Shown: in pieces, positions 53,643 through 62,025 of the stretch | How the letters are laid out: each line of letters begins with the position of its first letter | Position numbering within the stretch: the first letter of the stretch is position 1 | Assembly (NCBI RefSeq): GCF_037450285.1 | Contig: NZ_JAQISN010000001.1 | Span: 372,001 to 436,000, forward strand | From: Erwinia sp. SLM-02 | GTDB taxonomy: Bacteria; Pseudomonadota; Gammaproteobacteria; Enterobacterales; Enterobacteriaceae | Direction of reading: 5' to 3' | DNA length: 64,000 bases | Translations under genes and position numbers: made by a program | Notes under the pieces: generated by a model | The model's database searches: none | The model's input: the letters and a program-made list of their open reading frames with translations, nothing else | What the model was told of the DNA's origin: nothing

Positions 53643-53725
53643 GGCGTTTTTGAGTTAGTCTCTCTGTTAAGGGATCGGCTGCCCCCGCAGGGGCAAGGCG
53701 TACAGCAAGCTGGATACGCCAGGAC

Positions 53726-54193
53726 TTATTCTTTCTCCGAAATGTACGGATCGGGATAGCCAAGAGCAAGCATTATCTCGGTCTCCAGCGATTCCATCTC
53801 TTCGGCTTCATCATCTTCGATGTGATCGTAACCTAATAAATGCAGGCTGCCGTGGATCACCATGTGCGCCCAGTGCGCCTCCAGCGCTTTCTCCTGCTCC
53901 TGCGCTTCCTGCTCAACAACCTGACGGCAAATAATCAGATCGCCCAGCAGGGGCAGTTCAATGCCCGGCGGCGCTTCAAACGGAAAAGACAGCACGTTGG
54001 TTGGCTTGTCCTTACCGCGATACGTATGGTTTAACTCATGGCTTTCCGCTTCATCCACCACGCGAATGGTGACTTCACTTTCCGGCTGGAACTGCGGCAG
54101 CACCGCTTCCAGCCAGCGGCGGAAATCAGCTTCAGCCGGTAATCCCTGTTCGCTTTCACAGGCTAACTGCAGGTCAAGAATGACTGTACTCAT
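53726..54193 (-). CDS. ybeY: YbeY, endoribonuclease of rRNA maturation
   Basis: Zinc-dependent RNase needed for 16S rRNA 3' processing and ribosome quality control. The 155-aa protein equals E. coli in length and has the metal motif HGSLHLLGYDH (three His, near 114-124) and TYRGKDKPTNVLSFPFE near 57. Its ATG overlaps the ybeZ stop by 4 bp. Confidence 0.96.
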   Translation of the reverse strand: MSTVILDLQLACESEQGLPAEADFRRWLEAVLPQFQPESEVTIRVVDEAESHELNHTYRGKDKPTNVLSFPFEAPPGIELPLLGDLIICRQVVEQEAQEQEKALEAHWAHMVIHGSLHLLGYDHIEDDEAEEMESLETEIMLALGYPDPYISEKE

Positions 54194-55254
54194 TTGCTCT
54201 CCTGTGAAGCGGCCTGCTGCAGGGCAAGCGCTTCACGTTTACGTTCTTCTGCCAGGGCATCGCGTCGTTTTTGATCGGCGCTTTCCCAGGCTTCATAGGC
54301 AATAACAATGCGGGCAACGACCGGATGGCGCACCACGTCTTCGCTGTGGAAGAAGTTGAAGCTCAGTTCCGGTACGTCAGATAACACTTCAATCGCATGG
54401 CGCAGGCCGGATTTCAGATTACGCGGCAGGTCGATCTGCGTAACGTCACCGGTGATCACCGCTCGCGAGTTGAAGCCGATACGGGTCAGGAACATCTTCA
54501 TCTGTTCGATGGTGGTGTTCTGGCTCTCATCCAGAATGATAAAGGCATCGTTGAGCGTACGGCCGCGCATGTAGGCCAGCGGAGCCACTTCGATAACGTT
54601 GCGCTCAATCAGTTTCTCTACGCGCTCAAAGCCCAGCATCTCAAACAGGGCGTCATACAGCGGACGCAGGTAGGGATCGACCTTCTGGCTGAGATCGCCG
54701 GGAAGAAAGCCCAGCTTCTCGCCGGCTTCCACTGCCGGACGGGTCAGCAGAATACGGCGGATCTCCTGACGCTCAAGCGCATCTACCGCAGCGGCCACCG
54801 CCAGGTAGGTTTTACCGGTACCCGCAGGGCCAATGCCAAAGGTCACATCGTGGTCAAGAATGTTGGCAATGTACTGCGCCTGATTAGGCGTACGCGGCTT
54901 GATAACGCCACGCTTGGTCTTAATGTGAATCGCCTTGCCAAAATCGGGTACGCTCTCCGCGGTCTGCTCCAGCACCCGGCTCTCTTTAATTGCCAGATGA
55001 ATCTGTTCCGGGTCGATATCCGGGATGTGGCCACGCACGGGGGCGGTATCCACATACAGATCGCGCAGGATATCCACGGCGGCATTAACGCAGAGTGCCC
55101 GGCCTACCAGCTTAAAGGCATTATCCCGGCGGTTTATTTCAATCCCAAGACGGCGCTCCAGCTGCTTAATATTGTCATCGAATGGGCCACAGAGGCTCAG
55201 CAGTCGGGTGTTATCGGCCGGGTCTAAGGTAATTTCACGTGTTTCAATATTCAA
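54190..55254 (-). CDS. ybeZ: YbeZ, PhoH-like ATPase
   Basis: A PhoH-family ATPase thought to act with YbeY on RNA. Start at TTG 55254 (LNIETREITLDPADN), with AGGA five bases before; the match to E. coli begins here, and GTG 55272 is an alternative. 354 aa. Walker A is FGIGPAGTGKTYLAVA near 132, Walker B DAFIILDESQNTT near 235. First gene of ybeZ-ybeY-ybeX-lnt. Confidence 0.93.
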   Translation of the reverse strand: MNIETREITLDPADNTRLLSLCGPFDDNIKQLERRLGIEINRRDNAFKLVGRALCVNAAVDILRDLYVDTAPVRGHIPDIDPEQIHLAIKESRVLEQTAESVPDFGKAIHIKTKRGVIKPRTPNQAQYIANILDHDVTFGIGPAGTGKTYLAVAAAVDALERQEIRRILLTRPAVEAGEKLGFLPGDLSQKVDPYLRPLYDALFEMLGFERVEKLIERNVIEVAPLAYMRGRTLNDAFIILDESQNTTIEQMKMFLTRIGFNSRAVITGDVTQIDLPRNLKSGLRHAIEVLSDVPELSFNFFHSEDVVRHPVVARIVIAYEAWESADQKRRDALAEERKREALALQQAASQESK

Positions 55255-55416
55255 ACTAATCCTTTGGGTCACTCAGGGCCAGGTTGAGAAAAGTGGATTT
55301 CACCGACTTAAACGCCAGTGCCATAAGGGAATTATTTATGGCGAGGCGCAAAGGTGCAAGCGTCTCAACCGATATTTGGGCTGAGATTTCAGAAACCAAC
55401 CGTCGTTGCATGAAAT

Positions 55417-55446
55417 AATGCGGCGAACTGGAAGCCTCGCCGCATT
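55417..55446 (-). terminator. Terminator of miaB
   Basis: AATGCGGCGA and TCGCCGCATT pair around a ten-base loop, 13 bp after the miaB stop; ATTTC follows on the minus strand, so the T run is broken. Confidence 0.65.
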
Positions 55447-55458
55447 TTAAGAAGGGGA

Positions 55459-56883
55459 TCAGGGCTGGAAAGATCCTACGCCCAGCTCGTTTTCTTTGCG
55501 GGTACGGGCAATGACCGAGGCAGGGGACTCATTGATGCGCAGGCCCATCTGTTCTTCACTGCGCAGCAGCACGCCGCGCAGAGAGTTGGCGTAAATATCG
55601 ACAATTTCAACATCGACAAACTTGCCGATATGTTCAGGCGTGCCCTCAAAGTTGACCACTCGGTTGTTTTCCGTACGGCCGGACAGCTCCATCACATTTT
55701 TACGCGAGGTGCCTTCCACCAGAATCCGCTGAACGGTGCCGAGCATGCGGCGGCTCCACGCCATCGCCTGCTGGTTAATGCGGTCCTGCAAAATATACAG
55801 GCGCTGTTTCTTCTCTTCTTCCGATACATCGTCCGGCAGGTCGGCGGCGGGCGTACCGGGACGCGCAGAGTAGATAAAGCTGAAACTGACGTCGAAGTTG
55901 ATATCGCCAACCAGCTTCATGGTCTGCTCAAAATCGGCCTGGGTTTCGCCAGGGAAGCCGATGATAAAGTCGGAACTCATCTGAATATCTGGACGGGCGG
56001 CCAACAGTTTACGCACGATCGCCTTATATTCCAGTGCGGTATGTGAACGCTTCATCAGCGTCAGGATGCGGTCCGCACCGCTCTGAACCGGCAGGTGCAG
56101 GAAACTGACCAGCTCCGGCGTATCGCGGTAGACGTCAATAATATCGTCGGTGAACTCGATCGGGTGGCTGGTGGTAAAACGAAGGCGATCGATACCATCA
56201 ATGGCCGCTACCAGACGCAGCAGTTCGGCAAAAGTACAGATTCCGCCATCGTAAGTTTCGCCCCGGTAAGCGTTAACGTTTTGCCCCAGCAGATTCACTT
56301 CCCGCACGCCCTGCGCGGCCAGCTGGGCGATCTCAAAGAGAATATCATCCGACGGGCGGCTAACCTCTTCACCGCGCGTATAGGGCACCACGCAGAAGGT
56401 ACAGTACTTGTTGCAGCCTTCCATAATTGACACAAACGCGGTAGGGCCGTCCGCGCGCGGTTCCGGCATGCGGTCAAACTTCTCGATTTCCGGGAAGCTG
56501 ATGTCAACGACCGGACTTTTGGTGCCGCGAACGGTGTTGATCATTTCCGGCAGGCGGTGCAGGGTCTGCGGGCCAAACACAATATCCACGCAGCTGGCGC
56601 GCTGACGAATATGCTCGCCCTCCTGCGATGCCACACAGCCCCCGACGCCGATAATGACGTCAGGACGGGCTTCTTTCAGCTTTCGCCAACGGCCAAGCAG
56701 ATTGAAAACTTTTTCCTGAGCCTTTTCGCGAATCGAACAGGTGTTGAGCAGCAGTACGTCAGCGTCTTCCGCCTCTTCGGTCAGGGTGTAACCGTGGGTG
56801 CTGTTTAACAGGTCTGCCATTTTGGATGAGTCATACTCATTCATTTGACAGCCCCAGGTTTTAATATGCAGTTTTTTTGTCAT
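55459..56883 (-). CDS. miaB: MiaB, tRNA-2-methylthio-N6-dimethylallyladenosine synthase
   Basis: Radical SAM enzyme that adds the methylthio group to i6A37 of tRNAs. From ATG 56883 (MTKKLHIKTWGCQMNEYDS) it has 474 aa, equal to E. coli. The N-terminal cluster Cys lie in TWGCQMN, LNTCSIREKA and GVGGCVASQ; the SAM cluster in GCNKYCTFCVVPYTRG near 154; the C-terminal TRAM domain follows. Divergent from ubiF, with 179 bp between starts. Confidence 0.96.
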   Translation of the reverse strand: MTKKLHIKTWGCQMNEYDSSKMADLLNSTHGYTLTEEAEDADVLLLNTCSIREKAQEKVFNLLGRWRKLKEARPDVIIGVGGCVASQEGEHIRQRASCVDIVFGPQTLHRLPEMINTVRGTKSPVVDISFPEIEKFDRMPEPRADGPTAFVSIMEGCNKYCTFCVVPYTRGEEVSRPSDDILFEIAQLAAQGVREVNLLGQNVNAYRGETYDGGICTFAELLRLVAAIDGIDRLRFTTSHPIEFTDDIIDVYRDTPELVSFLHLPVQSGADRILTLMKRSHTALEYKAIVRKLLAARPDIQMSSDFIIGFPGETQADFEQTMKLVGDINFDVSFSFIYSARPGTPAADLPDDVSEEEKKQRLYILQDRINQQAMAWSRRMLGTVQRILVEGTSRKNVMELSGRTENNRVVNFEGTPEHIGKFVDVEIVDIYANSLRGVLLRSEEQMGLRINESPASVIARTRKENELGVGSFQP

Positions 56884-57062
56884 CGACTTGCCATTTGTCA
56901 TGCAGAAAAGAGTGCTGGGCGCGTATCCTGTTGTTTCGCGACCAGTGAAACTGAGGTAACGGGGTTAAAATCCGGTACACTTACTAACTATCAGGATACC
57001 AGAATTCGCCCGGCGAGGTGTAGCCGTAGAGCATGATTGGCAACGTCGGTGAAGGAAAAATA

Positions 57063-58241
57063 ATGACAGAAAATGAGCAGAGGGTAGATGTCGCCATCGT
57101 CGGTGGTGGCATGGTGGGGGCCGCGCTGGCCAGTGGTCTGGCGCAGCATGGATTTGAGGTAGCGGTACTGGAGCAGGAAGCCCCTGCGGCATTTGACCCG
57201 GCCAGCCCTCCTGACTTACGTATCTCGGCCATCGGTGCTGCCTCCGTCGCCTTACTCAGGCAGCTTGACGTCTGGCCTGCGGTCAGCGCTATGCGCTGCG
57301 TGCCTTATCGCCGGCTGGAAACCTGGGAGTGGCAGGCGGCTCAGGTTTCGTTTGATGCCGCCTCACTCGGGCTGCCGGAGCTCGGCTATATGGTGGAGAA
57401 CAACGTGCTGCAGCGTGCGCTGTGGCAGCGTCTGCAGCAGCAGCCCGTGCGGATGATGTGCCCTGCACGGCTGCAGGGTCTGCAATCCGTCAACGGGGGC
57501 TGGCAGCTGACGCTGGACGATGGCCAGCGGCTGAATGCGCGCCTGGTCATTGGCGCCGACGGGGCCAATTCGCAGGTTCGCCAGATGGCCGGGATAGGGA
57601 TTCGCGGCTGGAACTATGCCCAGTCGTGTATGCTGATCGGCGTGCGCTGTGAACAGGATGCGGGTGATACCACCTGGCAGCAGTTCACCCCACAGGGACC
57701 GCGTGCTTTCCTGCCGCTGTTTGATAACTGGGCATCGCTGGTCTGGTATGACAGCCCGGCGCGTATTCGCCAGCTGCAGGCGATGCCGCTCCCCCAGCTG
57801 CAAAAAGAAATTGCTGCACATTTCCCGGCGCGATTAGGCAAAGTGACCGCCGTGGCTGCCGGATCGTTCCCGCTGGTGCGCAGGCACGCCATCGACTACG
57901 TTAAGCCCGGCCTGGCGCTGGTGGGCGATGCGGCCCACACCATTAATCCGCTGGCCGGGCAGGGCGTGAATCTCGGCTATCGTGACGTCGATGCGCTGAC
58001 TAACGTGCTGAGCGCATCGCGGCTGCGTGCGGAGGACTGGGCTTCTGAAGCGGTGCTGCTGCGCTATCAGCGTCAGCGCCAGAAAGATAATCTGCTGATG
58101 CAGAGCGGGATGGATCTGTTCTATTTCGCCTTCAGCAATCAGCTGGCTCCGTTAAAAATCGTTCGCAATCTGGGCCTGATGGCGGCACAGCATTCGGGCG
58201 GGCTGAAGCGTCAGGCCCTGCGTTACGCGCTGGGGCTGTAG
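57063..58241 (+). CDS. ubiF: UbiF, 2-octaprenyl-3-methyl-6-methoxy-1,4-benzoquinol hydroxylase
   Basis: FAD-dependent hydroxylase of ubiquinone synthesis. From ATG 57063 (MTENEQRVDVAIVGGGMVG), eight bases after AAGGA, it has 392 aa against 391 in E. coli; the frame upstream to 57033 is not conserved. VGGGMVGAALASGLAQHG near 13 is the FAD motif, GADGANSQVRQMAGI near 165, and LVGDAAHTINPLAGQGVNLGYRDV near 285 the second FAD motif. Convergent with the tRNA operon. Confidence 0.95.
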   Translation: MTENEQRVDVAIVGGGMVGAALASGLAQHGFEVAVLEQEAPAAFDPASPPDLRISAIGAASVALLRQLDVWPAVSAMRCVPYRRLETWEWQAAQVSFDAASLGLPELGYMVENNVLQRALWQRLQQQPVRMMCPARLQGLQSVNGGWQLTLDDGQRLNARLVIGADGANSQVRQMAGIGIRGWNYAQSCMLIGVRCEQDAGDTTWQQFTPQGPRAFLPLFDNWASLVWYDSPARIRQLQAMPLPQLQKEIAAHFPARLGKVTAVAAGSFPLVRRHAIDYVKPGLALVGDAAHTINPLAGQGVNLGYRDVDALTNVLSASRLRAEDWASEAVLLRYQRQRQKDNLLMQSGMDLFYFAFSNQLAPLKIVRNLGLMAAQHSGGLKRQALRYALGL

Positions 58242-58340
58242 GTCAAAACCGGGTAGGTTAACAGCCTGCCCGATAGGATCGTGGCGCGGCCCGTTTTGAT
58301 TCCGGGGTGTGTGACTGGAATGAGATAATAAGCAGACGTA

Positions 58341-58366
58341 AAAAAGCCCGCTTTAGCGGGCTTTTT
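58341..58366. terminator. Two-way terminator between ubiF and tRNA operon
   Basis: AAAAAGCCCGC and GCGGGCTTTTT pair around TTTA. The flanking A and T runs serve both strands: it ends ubiF (plus) and the metT-glnX operon (minus). Confidence 0.96.
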
Positions 58367-58373
58367 TACTATG

Positions 58374-58448
58374 TGGCTGGGGTGCAGGGATTCGAACCCC
58401 GGAATGCTGGTATCAGAAACCAGAGCCTTACCACTTGGCGACACCCCA
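58374..58448 (-). tRNA. glnX: tRNA-Gln(CUG), glnX position
   Basis: 75 bases including CCA. The anticodon arm CTGGT-TTCTGAT-ACCAG gives CUG; the TψC arm has GGTTCGAATCC. Differs from the next copy by T for C in the D loop region (AAGTGG) and by GGCTCTGG in place of GGCACTGG. Last tRNA of the operon. Confidence 0.96.
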
Positions 58449-58516
58449 ATTTTTACTGCGACTGGCGAACCAGGCGACTTTTACTTTGCGACTTATAACA
58501 ACCAGCCGTCTTTATA

Positions 58517-58591
58517 TGGCTGGGGTGCAGGGATTCGAACCCCGGAATGCTGGTATCAGAAACCAGTGCCTTACCGCTTGGCGACACCCCA
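58517..58591 (-). tRNA. glnV: tRNA-Gln(CUG), glnV position
   Basis: 75 bases including CCA, anticodon CUG, TGGGGTGT...ACACCCC-type acceptor ends (T-stem side GCACCCCA). Near copy of the tRNA at 58374-58448, 68 bp away. Confidence 0.96.
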
Positions 58592-58597
58592 AAAATT

Positions 58598-58674
58598 TGG
58601 TGGCTACTACGGGAATCGAACCTGTGACCCCAGCATTATGAGTGCTGTGCTCTAACCAGCTGAGCTAAGTAGCC
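58598..58674 (-). tRNA. metU: tRNA-Met(CAU), elongator, metU position
   Basis: 77 bases including CCA: GGCTACTTAGCTCAGCTGG..., anticodon loop CTCATAA, GGTTCGATTCC, ending GTAGCCACCA. Elongator type, since the acceptor stem is fully paired. Same sequence as the copy at 59029-59105. Confidence 0.97.
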
Positions 58675-58702
58675 GTACTTTACTGCTTTACTACTTTCTG
58701 AC

Positions 58703-58777
58703 TGGCTGGGATACCTGGATTCGAACCAGGGAATGCCGGTATCAAAAACCGGTGCCTTACCGCTTGGCGATATCCCA
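58703..58777 (-). tRNA. glnW: tRNA-Gln(UUG), glnW position
   Basis: 75 bases including CCA, anticodon loop TTTTGAT giving UUG. Differs from the next copy by a paired change in the acceptor stem (TGGGATA with TATCCCA instead of TGGGGTA with TACCCCA). Confidence 0.97.
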
Positions 58778-58831
58778 ATGTCCGCATCACGATAACGTGA
58801 CAGTCAGAACTAAACATCTTACTACAAAAAC

Positions 58832-58906
58832 TGGCTGGGGTACCTGGATTCGAACCAGGGAATGCCGGTATCAAAAACCGGTGCCTTACCGCTTGGCGAT
58901 ACCCCA
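58832..58906 (-). tRNA. glnU: tRNA-Gln(UUG), glnU position
   Basis: 75 bases including CCA; TGGGGTATCGCCAAGCGG..., anticodon UUG, GGTTCGAATCC, ending TACCCCAGCCA. Essentially the E. coli sequence. Confidence 0.97.
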
Positions 58907-58932
58907 TCCTTGCTGCAAACCTTTGTCGGAAA

Positions 58933-59017
58933 TGGTGCGGGAGGCGAGACTTGAACTCGCACACCTTGCGGCGCCAGAACCTAAATCTGGTGCGTCTACC
59001 AATTTCGCCACTCCCGC
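58933..59017 (-). tRNA. leuW: tRNA-Leu(UAG), leuW
   Basis: 85 bases including CCA, class II with a long variable arm (GGCGCCGCAAGGTGTGC). Anticodon loop ATTTAGG gives UAG. GCGGGAG pairs with CTCCCGC at the ends. Confidence 0.97.
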
Positions 59018-59028
59018 GCAAAAAGAAG

Positions 59029-59105
59029 TGGTGGCTACTACGGGAATCGAACCTGTGACCCCAGCATTATGAGTGCTGTGCTCTAACCAGCTGAGCTAAG
59101 TAGCC
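59029..59105 (-). tRNA. metT: tRNA-Met(CAU), elongator, metT position
   Basis: 77 bases including CCA; same sequence as the copy at 58598-58674. First gene of the seven-tRNA operon, 40 bp after the -10 box. Confidence 0.97.
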
Positions 59106-59144
59106 TTCTTTTTTTGCGTAACCTTCATCGGCGTTGCGGGGCGC

Positions 59145-59173
59145 ATTATGCGGAGTTAGCCCAAAAGCGTCAA
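59145..59173 (-). promoter_or_regulatory. Promoter of the metT-glnX tRNA operon
   Basis: On the minus strand: TTGACG (59173-59168), a 17-base spacer, CATAAT (59150-59145), then the GC-rich discriminator GCGCCCCGC. A near-consensus sigma-70 promoter with a GC-rich discriminator is typical of stable RNA genes under stringent control. Confidence 0.88.
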
Positions 59174-59274
59174 CTGGTTTTTTCCCGTTTTTTGCCATAA
59201 ACGTGTTGTTTGCATGGCTTGTGACCATTATGTCGATAAAATCAACAAATTCTGAGGCTAAACAGCATTCTGGC

Positions 59275-59301
59275 AAAAAAAAACGGGCCATTAAGGCCCG
59301 T
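59275..59301 (-). terminator. Terminator of asnB
   Basis: ACGGGCC and GGCCCGT pair around ATTAA; the minus-strand reading runs into eight T residues. It lies 23 bp after the asnB stop. Confidence 0.92.
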
Positions 59302-59324
59302 AAGTCGTTGTGAAACGGTAAGGA

Positions 59325-60989
59325 TTAGTAGGCTGCCTGATGCACGCCAACGGCACGTCCTGACGGATCGTCCATGGTTTTGAACGCTTCGTCCCATTCG
59401 ATGGCTTTAGCCGACGAGCAGGCTACTGATGGGCCGCCAGGCACGCATTCAGCCGCGCTTGGGACCGGGAACAGCTCTTCAAAGATTTCACGGTACAGAT
59501 ACGCTTCTTTAGAGGTCGGCGTGTTGTACGGGAAGCGGAAGTGCGCGGTTTGCAGCTGCTGGTCGGTAATCTGCTCTGCGGCCACTTCTTTCAGGGTATC
59601 AATCCAGCTGTAGCCCACACCGTCAGAGAACTGCTCTTTCTGGCGCCATGCAACGCTTGCCGGCAGGTAGGATTCAAAACACTCGCGCAGGATGTGTTTT
59701 TCCATTTTGCCGTTGCTACCGCACATTTTGTCTTCCGGGTTGATGCGCATCGCCACATCCAGAAATTTTTTGTCCAGGAACGGTACGCGAGCCTCAACGC
59801 CCCATGCGGACATCGCTTTGTTAGCACGCGCACAGTCAAACATGTGCAGGGCATGCAGTTTACGCACGTTCTCCTCATGGAATTCCTGCGCGTTCGGTGC
59901 CTTATGGAAGTACAGGTAGCCACCGAAGACCTCATCTGCGCCTTCGCCAGACAATACCATCTTGATGCCCATCGCTTTGATCTTGCGTGACATCAGATAC
60001 ATTGGGGTAGAGGCACGGATGGTCGTTACGTCATAGGTTTCAATGTGATAAATCACATCGCGAATCGCATCCAGACCTTCCTGCACGGTGAAATGAATTT
60101 CATGGTGCACGGTACCCAGATGTTCGGCCACCGCTTTTGCGGCTTTCAGATCCGGTGAACCTTCCAGACCCACAGCGAAAGAGTGCAGCTGTGGCCACCA
60201 GGCTTCGCTCTTGTCGTGATCTTCTACGCGCTTGGCGGCAAATTTCTTGGTTACCGCTGAAATGATGGAGGAGTCCAGACCGCCGGACAGCAGCACGCCA
60301 TAAGGGACATCTGACATCAGGTGGCTTTTCACGGATTCTTCCAGCGCGCTTTTCAGAGCCGCTGCATCGGTGGTGTTGTTAGCCACGGCGGCATAGTCAA
60401 ACCAGTCGCGCTGCCAGTAGCGTTTGATCTCACCGTCGGTGCTGGACATATAGCTGCCCGCCGGGAACTCTTTAATCGTGCGGCAAACCGGCACCAGCGC
60501 CTTCATTTCAGAAGCAACATACAGGTTGCCGTGCTCATCGTTGCCCATATACAGCGGAATGATACCGATGTGGTCACGGCCGATCAGCCAGGTTTTTTTC
60601 TCAGTGTCGTACAGAATGAAAGCGAACATTCCCTGCAGTTCATCCAGGAAGTCGATACCTTTTTCCTGATACAGGGCAAGGATCACTTCACAGTCGGAAT
60701 CCGTCTGGAATTCGTAACGATCGCTCAGTTCAGCGCGCAGTGCCTGATGGTTGTAGATTTCGCCGTTAACCGCCAGTACGTGGGTGTGCGCGGCGTTGTA
60801 CAGTGGCTGTGCGCCATTGTTAACGTCAACGATCGACAGACGCTCGTGGGCGAGGATGGCATAGTCATCGGCATAAATGCCGGACCAGTCCGGGCCACGG
60901 TGGCGCATCAGTCGAGAAAGCTCCAGCGCTTTCTTACGCAGTTCAGTAGGATCGGTTTTCAGATCGAGTACACCAAAAATAGAACACAT
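59325..60989 (-). CDS. asnB: AsnB, glutamine-hydrolysing asparagine synthetase
   Basis: Makes asparagine from aspartate, ATP and glutamine. The 554-aa protein equals the E. coli length. The N-terminal Cys2 (MCSIFGVLD) is the glutaminase nucleophile, with RLSIVD and NGEIYNHQ near 50-75; the synthetase half has the PP-loop VLLSGGLDSSIIS near 233 and SGEGADEVFGGY near 345. Downstream of nagD in the same direction, as in E. coli, but with its own 240-bp upstream gap. Confidence 0.97.
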   Translation of the reverse strand: MCSIFGVLDLKTDPTELRKKALELSRLMRHRGPDWSGIYADDYAILAHERLSIVDVNNGAQPLYNAAHTHVLAVNGEIYNHQALRAELSDRYEFQTDSDCEVILALYQEKGIDFLDELQGMFAFILYDTEKKTWLIGRDHIGIIPLYMGNDEHGNLYVASEMKALVPVCRTIKEFPAGSYMSSTDGEIKRYWQRDWFDYAAVANNTTDAAALKSALEESVKSHLMSDVPYGVLLSGGLDSSIISAVTKKFAAKRVEDHDKSEAWWPQLHSFAVGLEGSPDLKAAKAVAEHLGTVHHEIHFTVQEGLDAIRDVIYHIETYDVTTIRASTPMYLMSRKIKAMGIKMVLSGEGADEVFGGYLYFHKAPNAQEFHEENVRKLHALHMFDCARANKAMSAWGVEARVPFLDKKFLDVAMRINPEDKMCGSNGKMEKHILRECFESYLPASVAWRQKEQFSDGVGYSWIDTLKEVAAEQITDQQLQTAHFRFPYNTPTSKEAYLYREIFEELFPVPSAAECVPGGPSVACSSAKAIEWDEAFKTMDDPSGRAVGVHQAAY

Positions 60990-61230
60990 ACACAGCTCCC
61001 TAAACGACTACCTTGCGGTATTGATATTGGTTTGAGGCGAGAGTTGCCGCCTGATGTATAAGAAAATGCGCTAACAGAGCAGACTATGCAAGCAATTTAG
61101 CCAATACCTGAAAAATTGCCCGTCGACTTGGCTGGATCTTTAGAGAATATGCAATAAATTGGCGTTTTTATTGATGAATCATCAAAAAGTGGCAAAAATC
61201 GGCTGAATTTTGCGCGGTGCAGGAAGACAA

Positions 61231-61250
61231 AGCCCGGCGCTGGCCGGGCT
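61231..61250 (-). terminator. Hairpin after nagD
   Basis: AGCCCGGC and GCCGGGCT pair around GCTG, 5 bp after the nagD stop; TTGTCTTCC follows on the minus strand. Likely the end of the nagBACD transcript, though the T run is poor. Confidence 0.65.
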
Positions 61251-61255
61251 GAGGA

Positions 61256-62008
61256 TTAAAATATGTCGATATCCGCAACGGAGGGGTAAACCCAGGTAGG
61301 GCGGAACGGCATGGCATCAATATCGCTCAGGCTGGACACGCCGGAAAGGACCAGTATGGTTTCCAGCCCGGCCTGGAATCCGGCCAGAATATCGGTGCGC
61401 AGGTTGTCGCCAACGATAACCGTTTCCTCTGAATGGGCCTGCATCTTGTTCAGCGCGGCGCGCATAATCCACGGGCTGGGCTTACCCACGTAAAAAGGCT
61501 GCCGCCCGGAGATGCGCTCAATCCCCGCGCACAGCGCGCCGCAGGCAGGGGAGTGGCCGTGACCGTGGCTGTCCGGATTAGTGGCAATGAAACGCGCGCC
61601 GTTGGCCACGAAGAACGCGGCTTTATGCATCATGTCCCAGTTAAAGGAGCGCGTTTCTCCCACGATCACAAAGTCCGGGTTTATATCGGTAATGGTAAAA
61701 CCTGCCTTGTACAGCTCATGGATCAGCGCACCTTCGCCCACGACGTAGGCTTTTTTCCCTTCCTGACGTTTCAGAAAATCGGCGGTCGCCATGGCGGAGG
61801 TGTAAAACACGCTGTCCGGGAGGTCGATCCCGGCAGACGCAAAGCGGTTGGCCAGATCCATCGCAGTTTGAGAAGGATAGTTAGTCAGCACCACCAGCGG
61901 CATATGATTTTCCATGATCCGCAGCAGGAACTCGCGCGCACCGGGCACGGCGGTATTGTCATGCATTAATACGCCGTCAATGTCACAGATTACGTTTTTA
62001 ATCGTCAT
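61256..62008 (-). CDS. nagD: NagD, HAD-family ribonucleotide monophosphatase
   Basis: A 250-aa phosphatase equal to E. coli NagD. Start at ATG 62008 (MTIKNVICDIDGVLMHDN), with AAGGA ten bases before; that site itself lies in an upstream in-frame ATG codon region overlapping the nagC stop (62026). Motif I DIDGVL, motif II LTNYPS, Lys in FYVGKPSPW and motif III VIVGDNLRTDI. It removes phosphate from nucleotides such as UMP; its link to GlcNAc use is indirect. Confidence 0.95.
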   Translation of the reverse strand: MTIKNVICDIDGVLMHDNTAVPGAREFLLRIMENHMPLVVLTNYPSQTAMDLANRFASAGIDLPDSVFYTSAMATADFLKRQEGKKAYVVGEGALIHELYKAGFTITDINPDFVIVGETRSFNWDMMHKAAFFVANGARFIATNPDSHGHGHSPACGALCAGIERISGRQPFYVGKPSPWIMRAALNKMQAHSEETVIVGDNLRTDILAGFQAGLETILVLSGVSSLSDIDAMPFRPTWVYPSVADIDIF

Positions 62009-62025
62009 GCACTTACTGTCCTTCA

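Noticed and set aside
58307..59072. Several short frames and a regular repeat pattern that could suggest a CRISPR array
   Set aside because: The repeats are tRNA-Gln and tRNA-Met genes of 75-77 bases with CCA ends and cloverleaf pairing.
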